This document shows positions 8,174 to 16,755 of a stretch of DNA of 64,000 bases, in pieces. Each line of letters starts with the position of its first letter. Within the stretch, counting starts at the first letter, position 1. The notes below the pieces were generated by a model. That model was not told the DNA's origin. It ran no database searches and saw only the letters and a program-made list of their open reading frames with translations. This DNA is from Pedobacter lusitanus (GTDB taxonomy: Bacteria > Bacteroidota > Bacteroidia > Sphingobacteriales > Sphingobacteriaceae): positions 5,146,001-5,210,000 of the forward strand of contig NZ_CP157278.1 in the NCBI RefSeq assembly GCF_040026395.1. The letters are read 5' to 3'. Both the position numbers and the translations under genes were made by a program.

Positions 8174-8794
8174 CTACAAGTAGTTTTCCAGTATTCCTTT
8201 TCCCTGACGGATAATTTCAAAGTCGCCTCCGGTGCAGTCTACTACTGTCGAAGCTTCATTATCTCCATAACCACCATCAATTACCAGATCTACCAGATCT
8301 TCATATTTTTCATGGATCAGTTCAGGATCTGTAGAATATTCAACCAGTTCATCATCATCTTTAATTGAAGTAGATAAAATCGGATTCCCTAATATTTCTA
8401 CTATTTCTCTTGCAATGCTGTTATCCGGTACCCTGATTCCAACAGTTTTTTTGTTTGAACTCAGTAATTTCGGAACATTGTTATTTGCATTGAATATAAA
8501 TGTAAAAGGACCGGGAAGAGCTTTCTTTAACAGCCGGAAAACGGTAGTGTCTATCGGTTTTACAAAATCAGAGATATGTCTCAGGTCAGAGCAGATAAAT
8601 GAAAAATTTGCTTTCTCAGGTTTTATGCCTCTTATCTGACAAATTCGCTCAATCGCCTTCTGATTGGTGATATCGCATCCTAATCCATACACAGTATCAG
8701 TGGGATATATGATAATTCCGCCCTTTTTAAGGACTTCTACCACTTGTTCAATCGCCTTTGGATTTGGATTTTCAGGGTATATTTTGACTAGCAT
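8174..8794 (-). CDS. L-threonylcarbamoyladenylate synthase (Sua5/YciO/YrdC family)
   Basis: The 206-residue protein begins with the nucleotide/threonine-binding pattern [17 protein letters not shown] and contains the Lys/Arg-rich [12 protein letters not shown] and the serine strand STSIK. TsaC/Sua5 enzymes make threonylcarbamoyl-AMP for the t6A37 modification of ANN-decoding tRNAs. It lacks the extra C-terminal Sua5 domain. YciO paralogs look similar and Bacteroidota often carry both, so the essential-enzyme assignment is probable rather than certain. mtaB at 55714 acts on the product of the same pathway. Confidence 0.85.
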   Translation of the reverse strand: MLVKIYPENPNPKAIEQVVEVLKKGGIIIYPTDTVYGLGCDITNQKAIERICQIRGIKPEKANFSFICSDLRHISDFVKPIDTTVFRLLKKALPGPFTFIFNANNNVPKLLSSNKKTVGIRVPDNSIAREIVEILGNPILSTSIKDDDELVEYSTDPELIHEKYEDLVDLVIDGGYGDNEASTVVDCTGGDFEIIRQGKGILENYL

Positions 8795-8872
8795 ATGTAA
8801 ATTTACAGATAATTTTGTTGAGTCGTTGATAAATGTTCGTACTATTGCCCTTGATTTTTAATAACCAAGAGT

Positions 8873-10531
8873 ATGAGAAAAGCATTTATTGCGATTGCCG
8901 CATTTTTAGTCACGGCAACTTTGATGATTAGCATGGCATGGCCCCCATTTTACTGGGCCTTTATTTTTATTGGTCCCATCGTTTTATTGGGTATTTATGA
9001 CCTTTACCAACCAAAACATAGCATTGTTAGAAACTACCCCGTTTTAGGGCGCTTAAGATATCTTGCAGAAGATTTGCGTCCTAAAGTATATCAGTATTTT
9101 GTAGAGAGTGATACCAACGGAAAACCTTTCAGCAGATTGAACCGTTCCCTGATTTATCAGCGTGCAAAAAAAGATAATGATACTATTCCTTTTGGTACGC
9201 AGCTTGACGTTTATGATAACGGATATGAGTGGTTAAGTCACAGTATTGCTGCGATCAGCCATCATGAATTAAATGAAGATCCAAGAGTATTGGTTGGTGG
9301 ACCTGATTGTGCACAGCCTTATTCTGCCAGTATATTAAATATCTCGGCAATGAGTTTTGGTTCACTAAGTCAGAATGCTATTCTTGCTTTAAATGGCGGT
9401 GCTTTCATGGGCAATTTTGCACATAATACAGGCGAAGGTGGAATCAGTGATTACCATGCTGCTCCAAAAGGAGACTTAATCTGGCAGATAGGTACTGGTT
9501 ATTTTGGCTGCCGTAATGATGATGGTACATTTAATTTTGATGCTTTTGGCGTACGTTCAAAAACTGAACAGGTTAAAATGATTGAAATTAAACTTTCTCA
9601 GGGGGCTAAACCCGGACATGGTGGTATTTTACCGGCAAAAAAGGTAACTCCTGAAATTGCAAGAATCAGATTGGTGAAAGAAGGATTTGACGTGATTTCT
9701 CCTCCTGCACACTCTGCATTCTCCACACCTGTGGAAATGCTTCATTTTGTAAAAAGATTAAGAGAGTTATCGGGCGGAAAACCTATAGGATTTAAATTAT
9801 GTATCGGCCGTAAAAGTGAGTTCTTCGCTATTTGCAAGGCAATGGTAGAAACAGGCATCTATGTAGATTTTATTACCGTTGATGGTGGTGAAGGTGGTAC
9901 TGGAGCAGCACCGCAGGAATTCTCTAATGCAGTTGGTATGCCACTGAGAGAGGGTGTTGCCTTTGTATATGATGTGCTTTCAGGTTTCGATTTAAAGAAA
10001 CATATTAAAATCATTGCTTCAGGTAAAGTTTCTTCAGGTTTTGATCTGGTTAAAAACATTGCACTGGGTGCTGATTTATGTAACTCTGCAAGAGCGATGA
10101 TGTTTGCTTTAGGCTGTATTCAGGCATTGGAATGTAACAGTAATACCTGTCCTACTGGTGTGGCTACACAAGATCCGAGTCTGATGAAAGGTTTGGTTGT
10201 AGAAGATAAAAAAGTACGTGTATTCAATTATCATCGTTTGACAGTAGCCAGTGCGGTTGAGCTTTTAGGTGCGGCAGGTTTGCGTCATCCTTATCAATTA
10301 AGCAGAGCTTATATTAACAGAAGAATTGCACCTAACGTGATGCAGTCTTACATGGAGACTTTTCCGTATATTCCGGAAGGAAGTTTACTGAATACTCCTT
10401 ATCCGTTAAGGTTTGAATTGGGAATGGCTTTAAGTACCTCATCGAGTTTCGCACCTACAGATTACAGGGTGACTGCAATTGATTATGCACATGCGAATTC
10501 ATTTACAGATACGCAGCCATCAAATAACTAA
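8873..10531 (+). CDS. FMN-binding glutamate-synthase-family protein, membrane-anchored
   Basis: The 552-residue protein opens with two hydrophobic helices (about 4-22 and 26-43) and then a glutamate-synthase-type FMN barrel. The segment KPGHGGILPAKKVTPEIA, the FMN-binding DGGEGGTGAAPQEF and the cysteine pattern Cx5Cx4C in CIQALECNSNTCPTG match the 3Fe-4S site of GltB. It lacks the amidotransferase and C-terminal domains, so it is not a full glutamate synthase; the family's electron donor and substrate are not settled. It converges on the M13 peptidase gene, and their shared terminator has been split by an IS. Confidence 0.85.
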   Translation: MRKAFIAIAAFLVTATLMISMAWPPFYWAFIFIGPIVLLGIYDLYQPKHSIVRNYPVLGRLRYLAEDLRPKVYQYFVESDTNGKPFSRLNRSLIYQRAKKDNDTIPFGTQLDVYDNGYEWLSHSIAAISHHELNEDPRVLVGGPDCAQPYSASILNISAMSFGSLSQNAILALNGGAFMGNFAHNTGEGGISDYHAAPKGDLIWQIGTGYFGCRNDDGTFNFDAFGVRSKTEQVKMIEIKLSQGAKPGHGGILPAKKVTPEIARIRLVKEGFDVISPPAHSAFSTPVEMLHFVKRLRELSGGKPIGFKLCIGRKSEFFAICKAMVETGIYVDFITVDGGEGGTGAAPQEFSNAVGMPLREGVAFVYDVLSGFDLKKHIKIIASGKVSSGFDLVKNIALGADLCNSARAMMFALGCIQALECNSNTCPTGVATQDPSLMKGLVVEDKKVRVFNYHRLTVASAVELLGAAGLRHPYQLSRAYINRRIAPNVMQSYMETFPYIPEGSLLNTPYPLRFELGMALSTSSSFAPTDYRVTAIDYAHANSFTDTQPSNN

Positions 10532-10568
10532 GAGGCTGTCTGACAGATAAGATTAATAATCTAAATGA

Positions 10569-10584
10569 AAAAGGGGATGTGTCT
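10569..10584 (+). terminator. Left arm of an IS-interrupted bidirectional terminator
   Basis: AAAAGGGGATGTGTCT is complementary, with one G-U pair, to the 16 nt at 12020-12035 on the far side of the IS. Without the IS and one target-site copy the arms flank a 4-nt loop TTAC, forming a 16-bp hairpin with T-rich tails on both strands. Confidence 0.85.
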
Positions 10585-10585
10585 T
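10583..10585 (+). repeat. Target-site duplication, left copy (CTT)
   Basis: CTT directly precedes the TG end of the IS and recurs at 12014-12016 directly after its CA end. A 3-bp duplication is normal for the IS3 family; a fourth T is ambiguous. Confidence 0.7.
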
Positions 10586-10610
10586 TGAAGTGAACCCCAA
10601 AAGTTGGACA
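10586..10610 (+). repeat. Left terminal inverted repeat of the IS
   Basis: Begins TGAAGTGAACCCC and ends GTTGGACA. It matches the reverse complement of 11989-12013 at 21 of 25 positions. Confidence 0.85.
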
Positions 10611-10623
10611 AAAACTTTTGGGG
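10595..10623 (+). promoter_or_regulatory. 11-bp hairpin at the IS left end, just upstream of orfA
   Basis: CCCCAAAAGTT (10595-10605) pairs perfectly with AACTTTTGGGG (10613-10623) across a 7-nt loop, 10 nt before the orfA ATG. Hairpins here in other IS block translation from transcripts entering from outside; it could also end incoming transcription. Confidence 0.6.
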
Positions 10624-10633
10624 TTTATCATTT

Positions 10634-11155
10634 ATGGCAAAACACACATTTGAGGAGAAGCTCGATATAGTTTCTCAAGTGATAAAAGGGACACCGATTC
10701 TTTGGATATCCCGAGAACGGCGTATTGATGATGACATGATATTGGAATGGGTTCGGAAATATAACCTCCATGGAGAAAGTGGGCTACGCAAGCAAGCCAA
10801 TATCAAGTCTACTTCTGGTTTCAAAGAAGAAGTTGTAAGGCTCATTATAGAAAAAGGTGTACCTTTAAGACAGGTTGTTCTGGAACGTAAAGTAAGTAGA
10901 AGTGCCTTAGAGAGCTGGGTAAGATTAGTACGAGGTGAAGGCTACGCAGTACTATACAAACAAAAGCCCCGTGGACGACCACCTAAAGGCATGGGAAAAT
11001 CAAAGAAACTTGGACCTGAAACAGAACTAGAGAAGCTCCAGGCGGAGAATGCCCGCTTGCGAGCAGAGAACGCGCTATTAAAAAAAGTCAAGGCCTTAGT
11101 ACAGGAAAGAGAAGCCCGCGAACGTATGAGTGGGCAAAAGCCATCGAAGAACTAA
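10634..11155 (+). CDS. IS3-family transposase OrfA (HTH and leucine zipper)
   Basis: From ATG 10634 the product is 173 residues, MAKHTFEEKLDIVSQV onward, with two helix-turn-helix segments of the IS150 OrfA type (ending about residue 110) and a C-terminal heptad region (LEKLQAENARLRAENALLKK) for oligomerisation. It binds the IS ends and limits transposition. An earlier in-frame codon at 10604 lies inside the terminal repeat and hairpin and is unlikely to be used. The zone 11080-11086 allows -1 frameshifting to make OrfAB. Confidence 0.9.
   Translation: MAKHTFEEKLDIVSQVIKGTPILWISRERRIDDDMILEWVRKYNLHGESGLRKQANIKSTSGFKEEVVRLIIEKGVPLRQVVLERKVSRSALESWVRLVRGEGYAVLYKQKPRGRPPKGMGKSKKLGPETELEKLQAENARLRAENALLKKVKALVQEREARERMSGQKPSKN
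11080..11086 (+). other. -1 ribosomal frameshift site (A AAA AAA)
   Basis: Seven A in the phase A_AAA_AAA relative to orfA (codons TTA AAA AAA GTC) precede the orfB frame, which lies in -1 and is open from here through the DDE domain. This is the standard arrangement for producing IS3-family OrfAB transposase. Confidence 0.8.
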
Positions 11156-11181
11156 GGCCGGAACATGATATTGCAATTCTA

Positions 11182-11979
11182 TTGGATTGTAAACAGATGG
11201 CTCGTTCGGTATTTTATTATCATCATAAGCGGCTGAATGCTGATGATAAGTACAAGCATGAAAAAGAAGAGATCGCAAGTATATACCACCTGCATAAAGG
11301 CAGATATGGTTATCGGCGAGTCACCGCCGAAATGAAGAACCGGGGTTATAACATAAATCATAAGACTGTGCAAAAATTGATGGGAACATTAGGCTTAAAA
11401 TGCACTATCAGGAAAGCAAGTTATCGATCATACAAAGGCGAGGTTGGCAAAATTGCCCCTAATGAACTTGAAAGGGATTTTGAAGCAAGTTTGCCTAATC
11501 AGAAATGGGCTACGGATGTCACCCAGATGAACATTAAAGGGGAGAAGATTTACCTGTCTCCTATAATTGACATGTTCAATGGGGAAATCATTTCCTATAG
11601 TATTTCAAAAAGTCCAAATATGCAGATGATAGAAGAAATGTTATACGAGGCTTTTGATAAAGTGAAAGATACAAAGGGACTTATTTTTCATTCTGACCAA
11701 GGCTGGCAATATCAACATTACGGATATAGAAAGGCTCTGGAAAAAAATGGAATTATTCAAAGCATGTCCAGAAAAGGAAATTGCTTAGATAACGCCTTGG
11801 CCGAAAGCTTTTTTGGTATTATGAAGACAGAATTGCTGTACAGAGAGAGCTTTGAAACTACAGAAGAATTTATCACTTCTTTAAAAGAATACATTCATTA
11901 CTACAACAATAAAAGAATAAAAAACAGGTTAAATGGAAAGAGCCCGGTGGAATACCGAGCTCTCGTACAAAAAACTTAA
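11182..11979 (+). CDS. IS3-family transposase OrfB (DDE integrase core)
   Basis: The frame gives 265 residues from a TTG at 11182, but is open back to the slippery site, so the natural product is most likely the OrfAB fusion 10634-11979. The catalytic triad is present: Asp in KWATDVTQMNI, Asp in LIFHSDQGWQYQ and Glu in NCLDNALAESFFG. The preceding HLHKGRYGYRRVTAEM is the HTH_21 segment. No stop or frameshift interrupts it, so the element looks active. The stop lies 10 bp before the right repeat. Confidence 0.93.
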   Translation: MDCKQMARSVFYYHHKRLNADDKYKHEKEEIASIYHLHKGRYGYRRVTAEMKNRGYNINHKTVQKLMGTLGLKCTIRKASYRSYKGEVGKIAPNELERDFEASLPNQKWATDVTQMNIKGEKIYLSPIIDMFNGEIISYSISKSPNMQMIEEMLYEAFDKVKDTKGLIFHSDQGWQYQHYGYRKALEKNGIIQSMSRKGNCLDNALAESFFGIMKTELLYRESFETTEEFITSLKEYIHYYNNKRIKNRLNGKSPVEYRALVQKT

Positions 11980-11988
11980 TTTTGAATC

Positions 11989-12013
11989 TGTCCAACTTTT
12001 TGGGGTCACACCA
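11989..12013 (-). repeat. Right terminal inverted repeat of the IS
   Basis: On the minus strand it reads TGGTGTGACCCC through GTTGGACA, matching the left end at 21 of 25 positions. It is followed by the second CTT copy at 12014-12016. Confidence 0.85.
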
Positions 12014-12016
12014 CTT
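12014..12016 (+). repeat. Target-site duplication, right copy (CTT)
   Basis: Matches 10583-10585 on the other side of the IS. Confidence 0.7.
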
Positions 12017-12019
12017 TAC

Positions 12020-12035
12020 AGATACATCCCCTTTT
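12020..12035 (+). terminator. Right arm of the IS-interrupted bidirectional terminator
   Basis: AGATACATCCCCTTTT is complementary to 10569-10584. Its T-rich end would have terminated the glutamate-synthase-like gene; the left arm's A-run served the M13 peptidase gene on the other strand. Confidence 0.85.
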
Positions 12036-12054
12036 CTTTATCCTGTTGTTTTTA

Positions 12055-14100
12055 CTACCAAACACCTACGCGATTAGCAGGAGCAACATACATTTTTGCG
12101 GTCGCTGGTACATTAAATGCTTTGTAAAAAGCTTCCATACTATACACAGCACCGTTAACTCTGAACATCTCAGGAGAGTGTGGATCAGTTTTTAAACGTA
12201 CACGCATAGATTCATCTCTGCTTTTAATACGCCAAACTTGTGCAAAGCTTAAAAAGAAACGTTGATCAGGAGTAAAACCGTCGATTTTTTTGTCACTTTT
12301 TCCATCGGGAGTTAATTTGAATGCCTGATAAGCAATAGCCAGACCACCAATATCTGCCAGGTTTTCGCCTAAGGTCAGTTCACCATTTACATGCTGATTG
12401 TCCAGTAATGTAAAGCCATTGTATAAGTCTACTACTTTTTTTGCTTTATTCTTGAATTGAGTAGCATCTGCAGCTGTCCACCAGTCTTTAAGGTTGCCGT
12501 CTTTGTCGTATTGCTTACCCTGATCATCAAAACCATGGGTCATTTCATGACCAATAACAGCACCGATAGCACCATAGTTGATAGCATCATCAGCCCCAAA
12601 ATCGAAGAAAGGGAACTGAAGGATTCCAGCCGGGAAAACAATCTCATTAATAGACGGATTGTAATAAGCATTTACAGTTGGCGGAGTCATTCCCCATTCA
12701 GTTTTATCTACAGGTTTTCCCAGCTTTTCTACCATTTCTTTATAGGTATGTTTTTCTGCAGACTCAAGATTGGCAAAATACGTGTCTTTGGAAATGACTA
12801 CATCATCGTATTTTTTCCATTTATCAGGATATCCGATCTTTTTAATAAAAGCATTTAATTTCTCTAAAGCTTTTTGTTTGGTAGCCGGGGTCATCCAGTC
12901 CAGTTTTTCTATTCTTGATTTATATACCTTTTGAAGATTTTCAACCAGTTCAAGCATTCTTTTCTTAGCTTCAGGAGTGAAATGTTCTTTTACATATAAT
13001 TGCCCAAGCAGCTCCCCGATATGATCATCAGTGCTGCTTACTATAGTTTTCCATCTCTCTTTAGGTTCTTTTAATCCTTGCATGGTCTTACCGAAGAAAT
13101 CAAATCTGGCAGTCCGGAAATCTTTGCTTAGTGCACTTGTTGCATTATTTATTGCATCGAACTTTAGTTTTTCTTTCCAGATGGCAATTGGCTCTGTTTT
13201 AAGCAGGTTATTCAAAGTTTGGTAGTACTTAGGCTGTCCAACGATGATTGTGTCTGTTTTAAGCTCTAATTTGCTCATTACAGATTTCCAGTCAATATCA
13301 GGAGTCATTTTCTGAAAGTCCGCCAGATAGTATTTATTGTAGTTTTTCTGTGGATCACGCAGTTCGACAGGAGTAGAGTGCGATTTGGCAATACTTGTTT
13401 CCAGTTTAAGGATATTATCTGCTGACTTTGCTGCATCTTCTTTTTTAGCACCGGTTAAAACAAAAAGCTGTGTAATGTAGTTCAGGAATCCTGTTCTGAT
13501 TTTTTTTGTTTCGGCGTCTGTATTAAAGTAATAACTGCGTTCGGGTAAAGTAATACCCGACTGGCCAAAATTAACTGCATTTTTACTGCTGATTTTATCA
13601 TCAGCACCTACATGAAAATCAAGTAGATCCCCGTTTCCGTCTTTGTAACCATCTGCTATAAAACTAATCAGTTCTTTATAGTCTTTGATTGCGTCGATTT
13701 TTGCTATAAGCGGCTTTATTGGGGTATAACCTAATTTTTCAATTGTAACAGTATCCATTCCGCTGGTATAGAAGTCGCCGACCTTTTGTTCTAGGCTTCC
13801 TTTACTGTGATCTCCTTTAGCCGCGTCGGTAAGGATTTGATTCAGCTCTTTTATATTGTCGTTATACAAGGTGTAAAAAGAGCCCCAGCCTGTTTCTGTT
13901 TTTGGAATCTGTGTGTTTTTCATCCACTTCCCATTGGCGTATAGGAAGAAATTATCTCCTGGAGTAACCGTAGTGTCCATTCCGGATTTATCAAAGAATT
14001 CTGTTCTGACCTCTTTGCCGGCAGTATGACCTTTGTCCTTGTTCTGACAAGCAGCAAGGAGTGCCAGTCCTGCTAGTGATAGACTTAATTTCGCTTTCAT
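12055..14100 (-). CDS. M13 family zinc metallopeptidase, lipoprotein
   Basis: The 681-residue protein starts with a lipoprotein signal ending LALLAAC. It has the full neprilysin-type set: substrate-binding VNAYYNP, zinc motif HEMTH at 518-522, and the downstream zinc ligand Glu in GENLADIGG. M13 enzymes cleave oligopeptides; this one probably sits on the periplasmic or outer face of the envelope. Length matches full-size bacterial PepO-like proteins. It was convergent with the glutamate-synthase-like gene; the IS now separates them, so orfB transcription may run antisense into its 3' end. Confidence 0.95.
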   Translation of the reverse strand: MKAKLSLSLAGLALLAACQNKDKGHTAGKEVRTEFFDKSGMDTTVTPGDNFFLYANGKWMKNTQIPKTETGWGSFYTLYNDNIKELNQILTDAAKGDHSKGSLEQKVGDFYTSGMDTVTIEKLGYTPIKPLIAKIDAIKDYKELISFIADGYKDGNGDLLDFHVGADDKISSKNAVNFGQSGITLPERSYYFNTDAETKKIRTGFLNYITQLFVLTGAKKEDAAKSADNILKLETSIAKSHSTPVELRDPQKNYNKYYLADFQKMTPDIDWKSVMSKLELKTDTIIVGQPKYYQTLNNLLKTEPIAIWKEKLKFDAINNATSALSKDFRTARFDFFGKTMQGLKEPKERWKTIVSSTDDHIGELLGQLYVKEHFTPEAKKRMLELVENLQKVYKSRIEKLDWMTPATKQKALEKLNAFIKKIGYPDKWKKYDDVVISKDTYFANLESAEKHTYKEMVEKLGKPVDKTEWGMTPPTVNAYYNPSINEIVFPAGILQFPFFDFGADDAINYGAIGAVIGHEMTHGFDDQGKQYDKDGNLKDWWTAADATQFKNKAKKVVDLYNGFTLLDNQHVNGELTLGENLADIGGLAIAYQAFKLTPDGKSDKKIDGFTPDQRFFLSFAQVWRIKSRDESMRVRLKTDPHSPEMFRVNGAVYSMEAFYKAFNVPATAKMYVAPANRVGVW

Positions 14101-14239
14101 ATTTAAAATTTGTGTTTAAAACTAAGAAAATAGGTAGCCATAATTAAATATTGCGATGTAAAAAAAAAAGGTCTTTTTGGATAAGGTGTTTTTTCTCTGG
14201 CTAGAGGATAACACTATCTTTATGGTCAAATAAATTAAT

Positions 14240-15229
14240 ATGAATAAACGTTCTGTTTTATCAGTTTTTTTGATATTTTTCTGTACCGCAATAAATGCAC
14301 AGCAAACACAAACCCGGGATAATGCGGGGGCATATGGGAATGAGGGAGCTACCAATGGTTTTTTTGAGACTTTTAATCCTGTAAATTTTCCTTCGGGGGC
14401 AAGGGAATGGTGGCATTTACTGGATGTCAGACATTCTAATAGTGCTAATAATTATGCTATGCAGTTTGCGGGTAGTTTTTTTGATCAGAATTTATGGTTT
14501 AGAAAAACAAACAATAATGCCGCTCAGTCCTGGCTCAGAGTAGTTACTGAAAGTGATGGAAAGGTAACTTTGGGCAATTTAAATATTACGGGGCCGGGAA
14601 GTTCTATCAGTGCGGATAATCGTGCGCTAACAGGAGGTAATTTAATTATTCAGGCTAATACTGGCGGGCGTTTGACAGATAAGGGAGCTTCTCTGGAATT
14701 TGCCTTACCAGCTGGAACTGATGGAAACAATGCATGGGGGCAGGGCAGGATCCTTACTGTAGCTGCTAATGGAAATAATGGCGATGCTACGGGAAAAATG
14801 ATTCTCGGTACCCGCAGGATGTTTAATAAATATGGTACCGGCGATCAGTGGTATTATGGAGATGATATAATCATTGATGGTCTTGGGAATATTGGTATGG
14901 GAACTTCCAGTCCAGGGGAAAAACTTTCTGTTAATGGTAAAATACGTGCGCAGGAGATTCAGGTTGAAATACAGAACTGGCCCGATTATGTGTTTGAAGA
15001 CAGCTATAAGCTGAAAACATTGACTGAGCTGGAAAATTATATCAGGCTGAATAAGCATCTGCCGGAAGTGCCTGCGGCAGGAGAAGCGGAGCAGGAAGGT
15101 ATTGAGCTGGGTAAGATGAATAAGCTGCTGCTGAAAAAAATTGAGGAGCTGACCTTACATCTGATCGAACAGCAAAAGATGATTGATAAGCAGGGGAAGC
15201 AGATTGATCTGTTACTAACAAAAAAATAA
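14240..15229 (+). CDS. Secreted tail-fibre-like protein with C-terminal coiled coil
   Basis: The 329-residue protein has a signal peptide (to about residue 20, FFCTAINA), a beta-rich region with Gly/Asn-rich strands, and the Bacteroidota C-terminal module: GIGMGTSSPGEKLSVNGKI, then IQVEIQNWPDYVFEDSYKL, LNKHLPEVPAAGE, and a leucine-rich coiled coil to the end. Relatives are annotated 'tail fiber domain' or 'peptidase S74-like', but the intramolecular chaperone peptidase motif is not evident. It is single, with no phage genes nearby, so a surface fibre or adhesin is likelier than a phage part. Function unknown. Confidence 0.75.
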   Translation: MNKRSVLSVFLIFFCTAINAQQTQTRDNAGAYGNEGATNGFFETFNPVNFPSGAREWWHLLDVRHSNSANNYAMQFAGSFFDQNLWFRKTNNNAAQSWLRVVTESDGKVTLGNLNITGPGSSISADNRALTGGNLIIQANTGGRLTDKGASLEFALPAGTDGNNAWGQGRILTVAANGNNGDATGKMILGTRRMFNKYGTGDQWYYGDDIIIDGLGNIGMGTSSPGEKLSVNGKIRAQEIQVEIQNWPDYVFEDSYKLKTLTELENYIRLNKHLPEVPAAGEAEQEGIELGKMNKLLLKKIEELTLHLIEQQKMIDKQGKQIDLLLTKK

Positions 15230-15262
15230 GCAGTTGTTTAATAGCTGTTGGTTATGTAATGC

Positions 15263-15295
15263 AAAAAAAAGCTTCACAATTGTGAAGCTTTTTTT
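15263..15295. terminator. Bidirectional terminator between 14240 gene and asnS
   Basis: A perfect palindrome GCTTCACAATTGTGAAGC (15271-15288) is flanked by eight A and seven T, suited to ending both convergent transcripts. Confidence 0.9.
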
Positions 15296-15306
15296 ATATG
15301 ATTTGA

Positions 15307-16755
15307 TTAAAACTCGGCATTTTTAGGGAAACGTGGGAAAGCGATTACATCTCTGATATTAGTCATACCGGTAACAAACAGAACTAATCGTTCAAAGCCT
15401 AAACCGAAACCGGCGTGAGGAGCAGAACCGAATCTTCTGGTGTCTAAATACCACCATAGTTCTTCCTGTGGGATGTTCATTTCGTCCATACGCTGGGTTA
15501 ATTTGTCCATTCTTTCTTCTCTTTGTGCACCACCAATCATTTCACCGATTCCAGGAAATAAAACATCCATTGCAGCAACGGTTTTTCTACCTTCAGCATC
15601 CGGTTCATTCTGACGCATATAGAAAGCTTTAATGTCAGCCGGATAATCTGTAAGGATAACTGGTTTTTTAAAGTGTTTTTCTACAAGGAAACGCTCATGC
15701 TCAGACTGCAGGTCAGCACCCCATTCGTTGATCAGATATTTGAACTGTTTTTTCTGATTAGGTTTTGAAGAACGTAAAATAGCAATAGCCTCAGTATAAG
15801 TTAAACGCACAAAATCATTGCCTATACAGAAGTTTAGTTTTTCAATCAGAGACAATTCACTACGCTCTTGCTGCGGCTTGGTTTTTTCGTCTTCTAACAA
15901 CCGGTTATTTAAGAACTCGATTTCTTCTTTACAGTTCTCCAATGCGTAAGTAATGATGTATTTCATCATATCTTCTGCAAGCTGCATATTATCTTCCAGA
16001 TCAGCGAAAGCAATCTCTGGTTCAACCATCCAGAATTCCGCAAGGTGACGTGTAGTATTTGAATTTTCAGCTCTGAAAGTCGGGCCGAATGTATAAATCT
16101 GACCGAAAGCCATGGCTGCCAGTTCACCTTCCAGCTGGCCGGAAACAGTAAGATTGGTCGCACGGCCAAAGAAATCTTCTGAAAAATCTACATTTCCATC
16201 CTCAGTTCTTGGTGTATTGTCAAAATCAAGTGTGGTTACTTTAAACATTTCGCCTGCACCTTCAGCATCAGAAGCTGTAATTACAGGGGTATGCATGTAA
16301 ACAAAACCTCTTTCGTTATAAAATTGATGTATAGCGAATGCCAGTGCATGACGCACTTTGAAAACAGCATTAAAAGTATTGGTACGGAAACGCAGGTGTG
16401 CAATTTCTCTAAGAAATTCAAGACTGTGTTTTTTTGGCTGCAAAGGGAATTTTTCTGCATCACTATCTCCAAGAATTTCTATTGAGGTTGCTTTTACGTC
16501 AACACGCTGACCTTTACCCAAAGATTCTACCAATTGACCAGTAACAGCAATAGCTGCTCCGGTAGTGATTCTTTTTAATAATTCCTCCGCTGTATTTTCA
16601 AAATCAACAACTATCTGAATATTTCCCATGCAGGAACCATCATTGATGGCAATAAACTGGTTGTTACGGAACGTTCTTACCCAACCCATTACGGTCACTT
16701 CTCTGTTAAAATCAGTAGTTTCTAACAGGCTTTTTATTTTTTCTCTTTTAATCAT
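15307..16755 (-). CDS. asnS: Asparagine--tRNA ligase
   Basis: The 482-residue class II synthetase has an N-terminal OB-fold anticodon domain ([20 protein letters not shown]), class II motif 2 ([21 protein letters not shown]) in the middle and motif 3 ([15 protein letters not shown]) near the end. The AsxRS insert and the length are those of AsnRS rather than AspRS. It charges tRNA-Asn directly. A TATTTTTG box at 16775-16782 on the minus strand could be its promoter. Confidence 0.96.
   Translation of the reverse strand: MIKREKIKSLLETTDFNREVTVMGWVRTFRNNQFIAINDGSCMGNIQIVVDFENTAEELLKRITTGAAIAVTGQLVESLGKGQRVDVKATSIEILGDSDAEKFPLQPKKHSLEFLREIAHLRFRTNTFNAVFKVRHALAFAIHQFYNERGFVYMHTPVITASDAEGAGEMFKVTTLDFDNTPRTEDGNVDFSEDFFGRATNLTVSGQLEGELAAMAFGQIYTFGPTFRAENSNTTRHLAEFWMVEPEIAFADLEDNMQLAEDMMKYIITYALENCKEEIEFLNNRLLEDEKTKPQQERSELSLIEKLNFCIGNDFVRLTYTEAIAILRSSKPNQKKQFKYLINEWGADLQSEHERFLVEKHFKKPVILTDYPADIKAFYMRQNEPDAEGRKTVAAMDVLFPGIGEMIGGAQREERMDKLTQRMDEMNIPQEELWWYLDTRRFGSAPHAGFGLGFERLVLFVTGMTNIRDVIAFPRFPKNAEF

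Larger units (their letters stand above)
10586..12013 (+). mobile_element. Intact IS3-family (IS150-like) insertion sequence, about 1.43 kb
   Basis: Terminal repeats of 25 nt (10586-10610 and 11989-12013) share 21 positions and begin TG/end CA, with the inner block GTTGGACA identical at both ends. Between them are overlapping orfA and orfB linked by a phased A7 slippery run and a full DDE transposase. A CTT duplication flanks it. Length, end layout and the two-ORF structure fit the IS150 group. Everything needed for mobility appears present, and the preserved host hairpin arms suggest recent insertion. No second copy is in this window. Confidence 0.93.

Noticed and set aside
10567..10585. Counting GAAAAAGGGGATGTGTCTT and its distant complement as part of longer IS terminal repeats
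   Set aside because: The symmetry is better explained as the two arms of a host terminator, because IS150-type ends begin TG at 10586 and end CA at 12013 with a CTT duplication outside them.
11080..11155. Reading the orfA/orfB frame change as a disabling frameshift mutation
   Set aside because: The -1 direction and phased A7 run match programmed frameshifting in the IS3 family, and both frames are otherwise intact.
14240..15229. Prophage origin for the tail-fibre-like gene
   Set aside because: No other phage genes, integrase or attachment repeats nearby.
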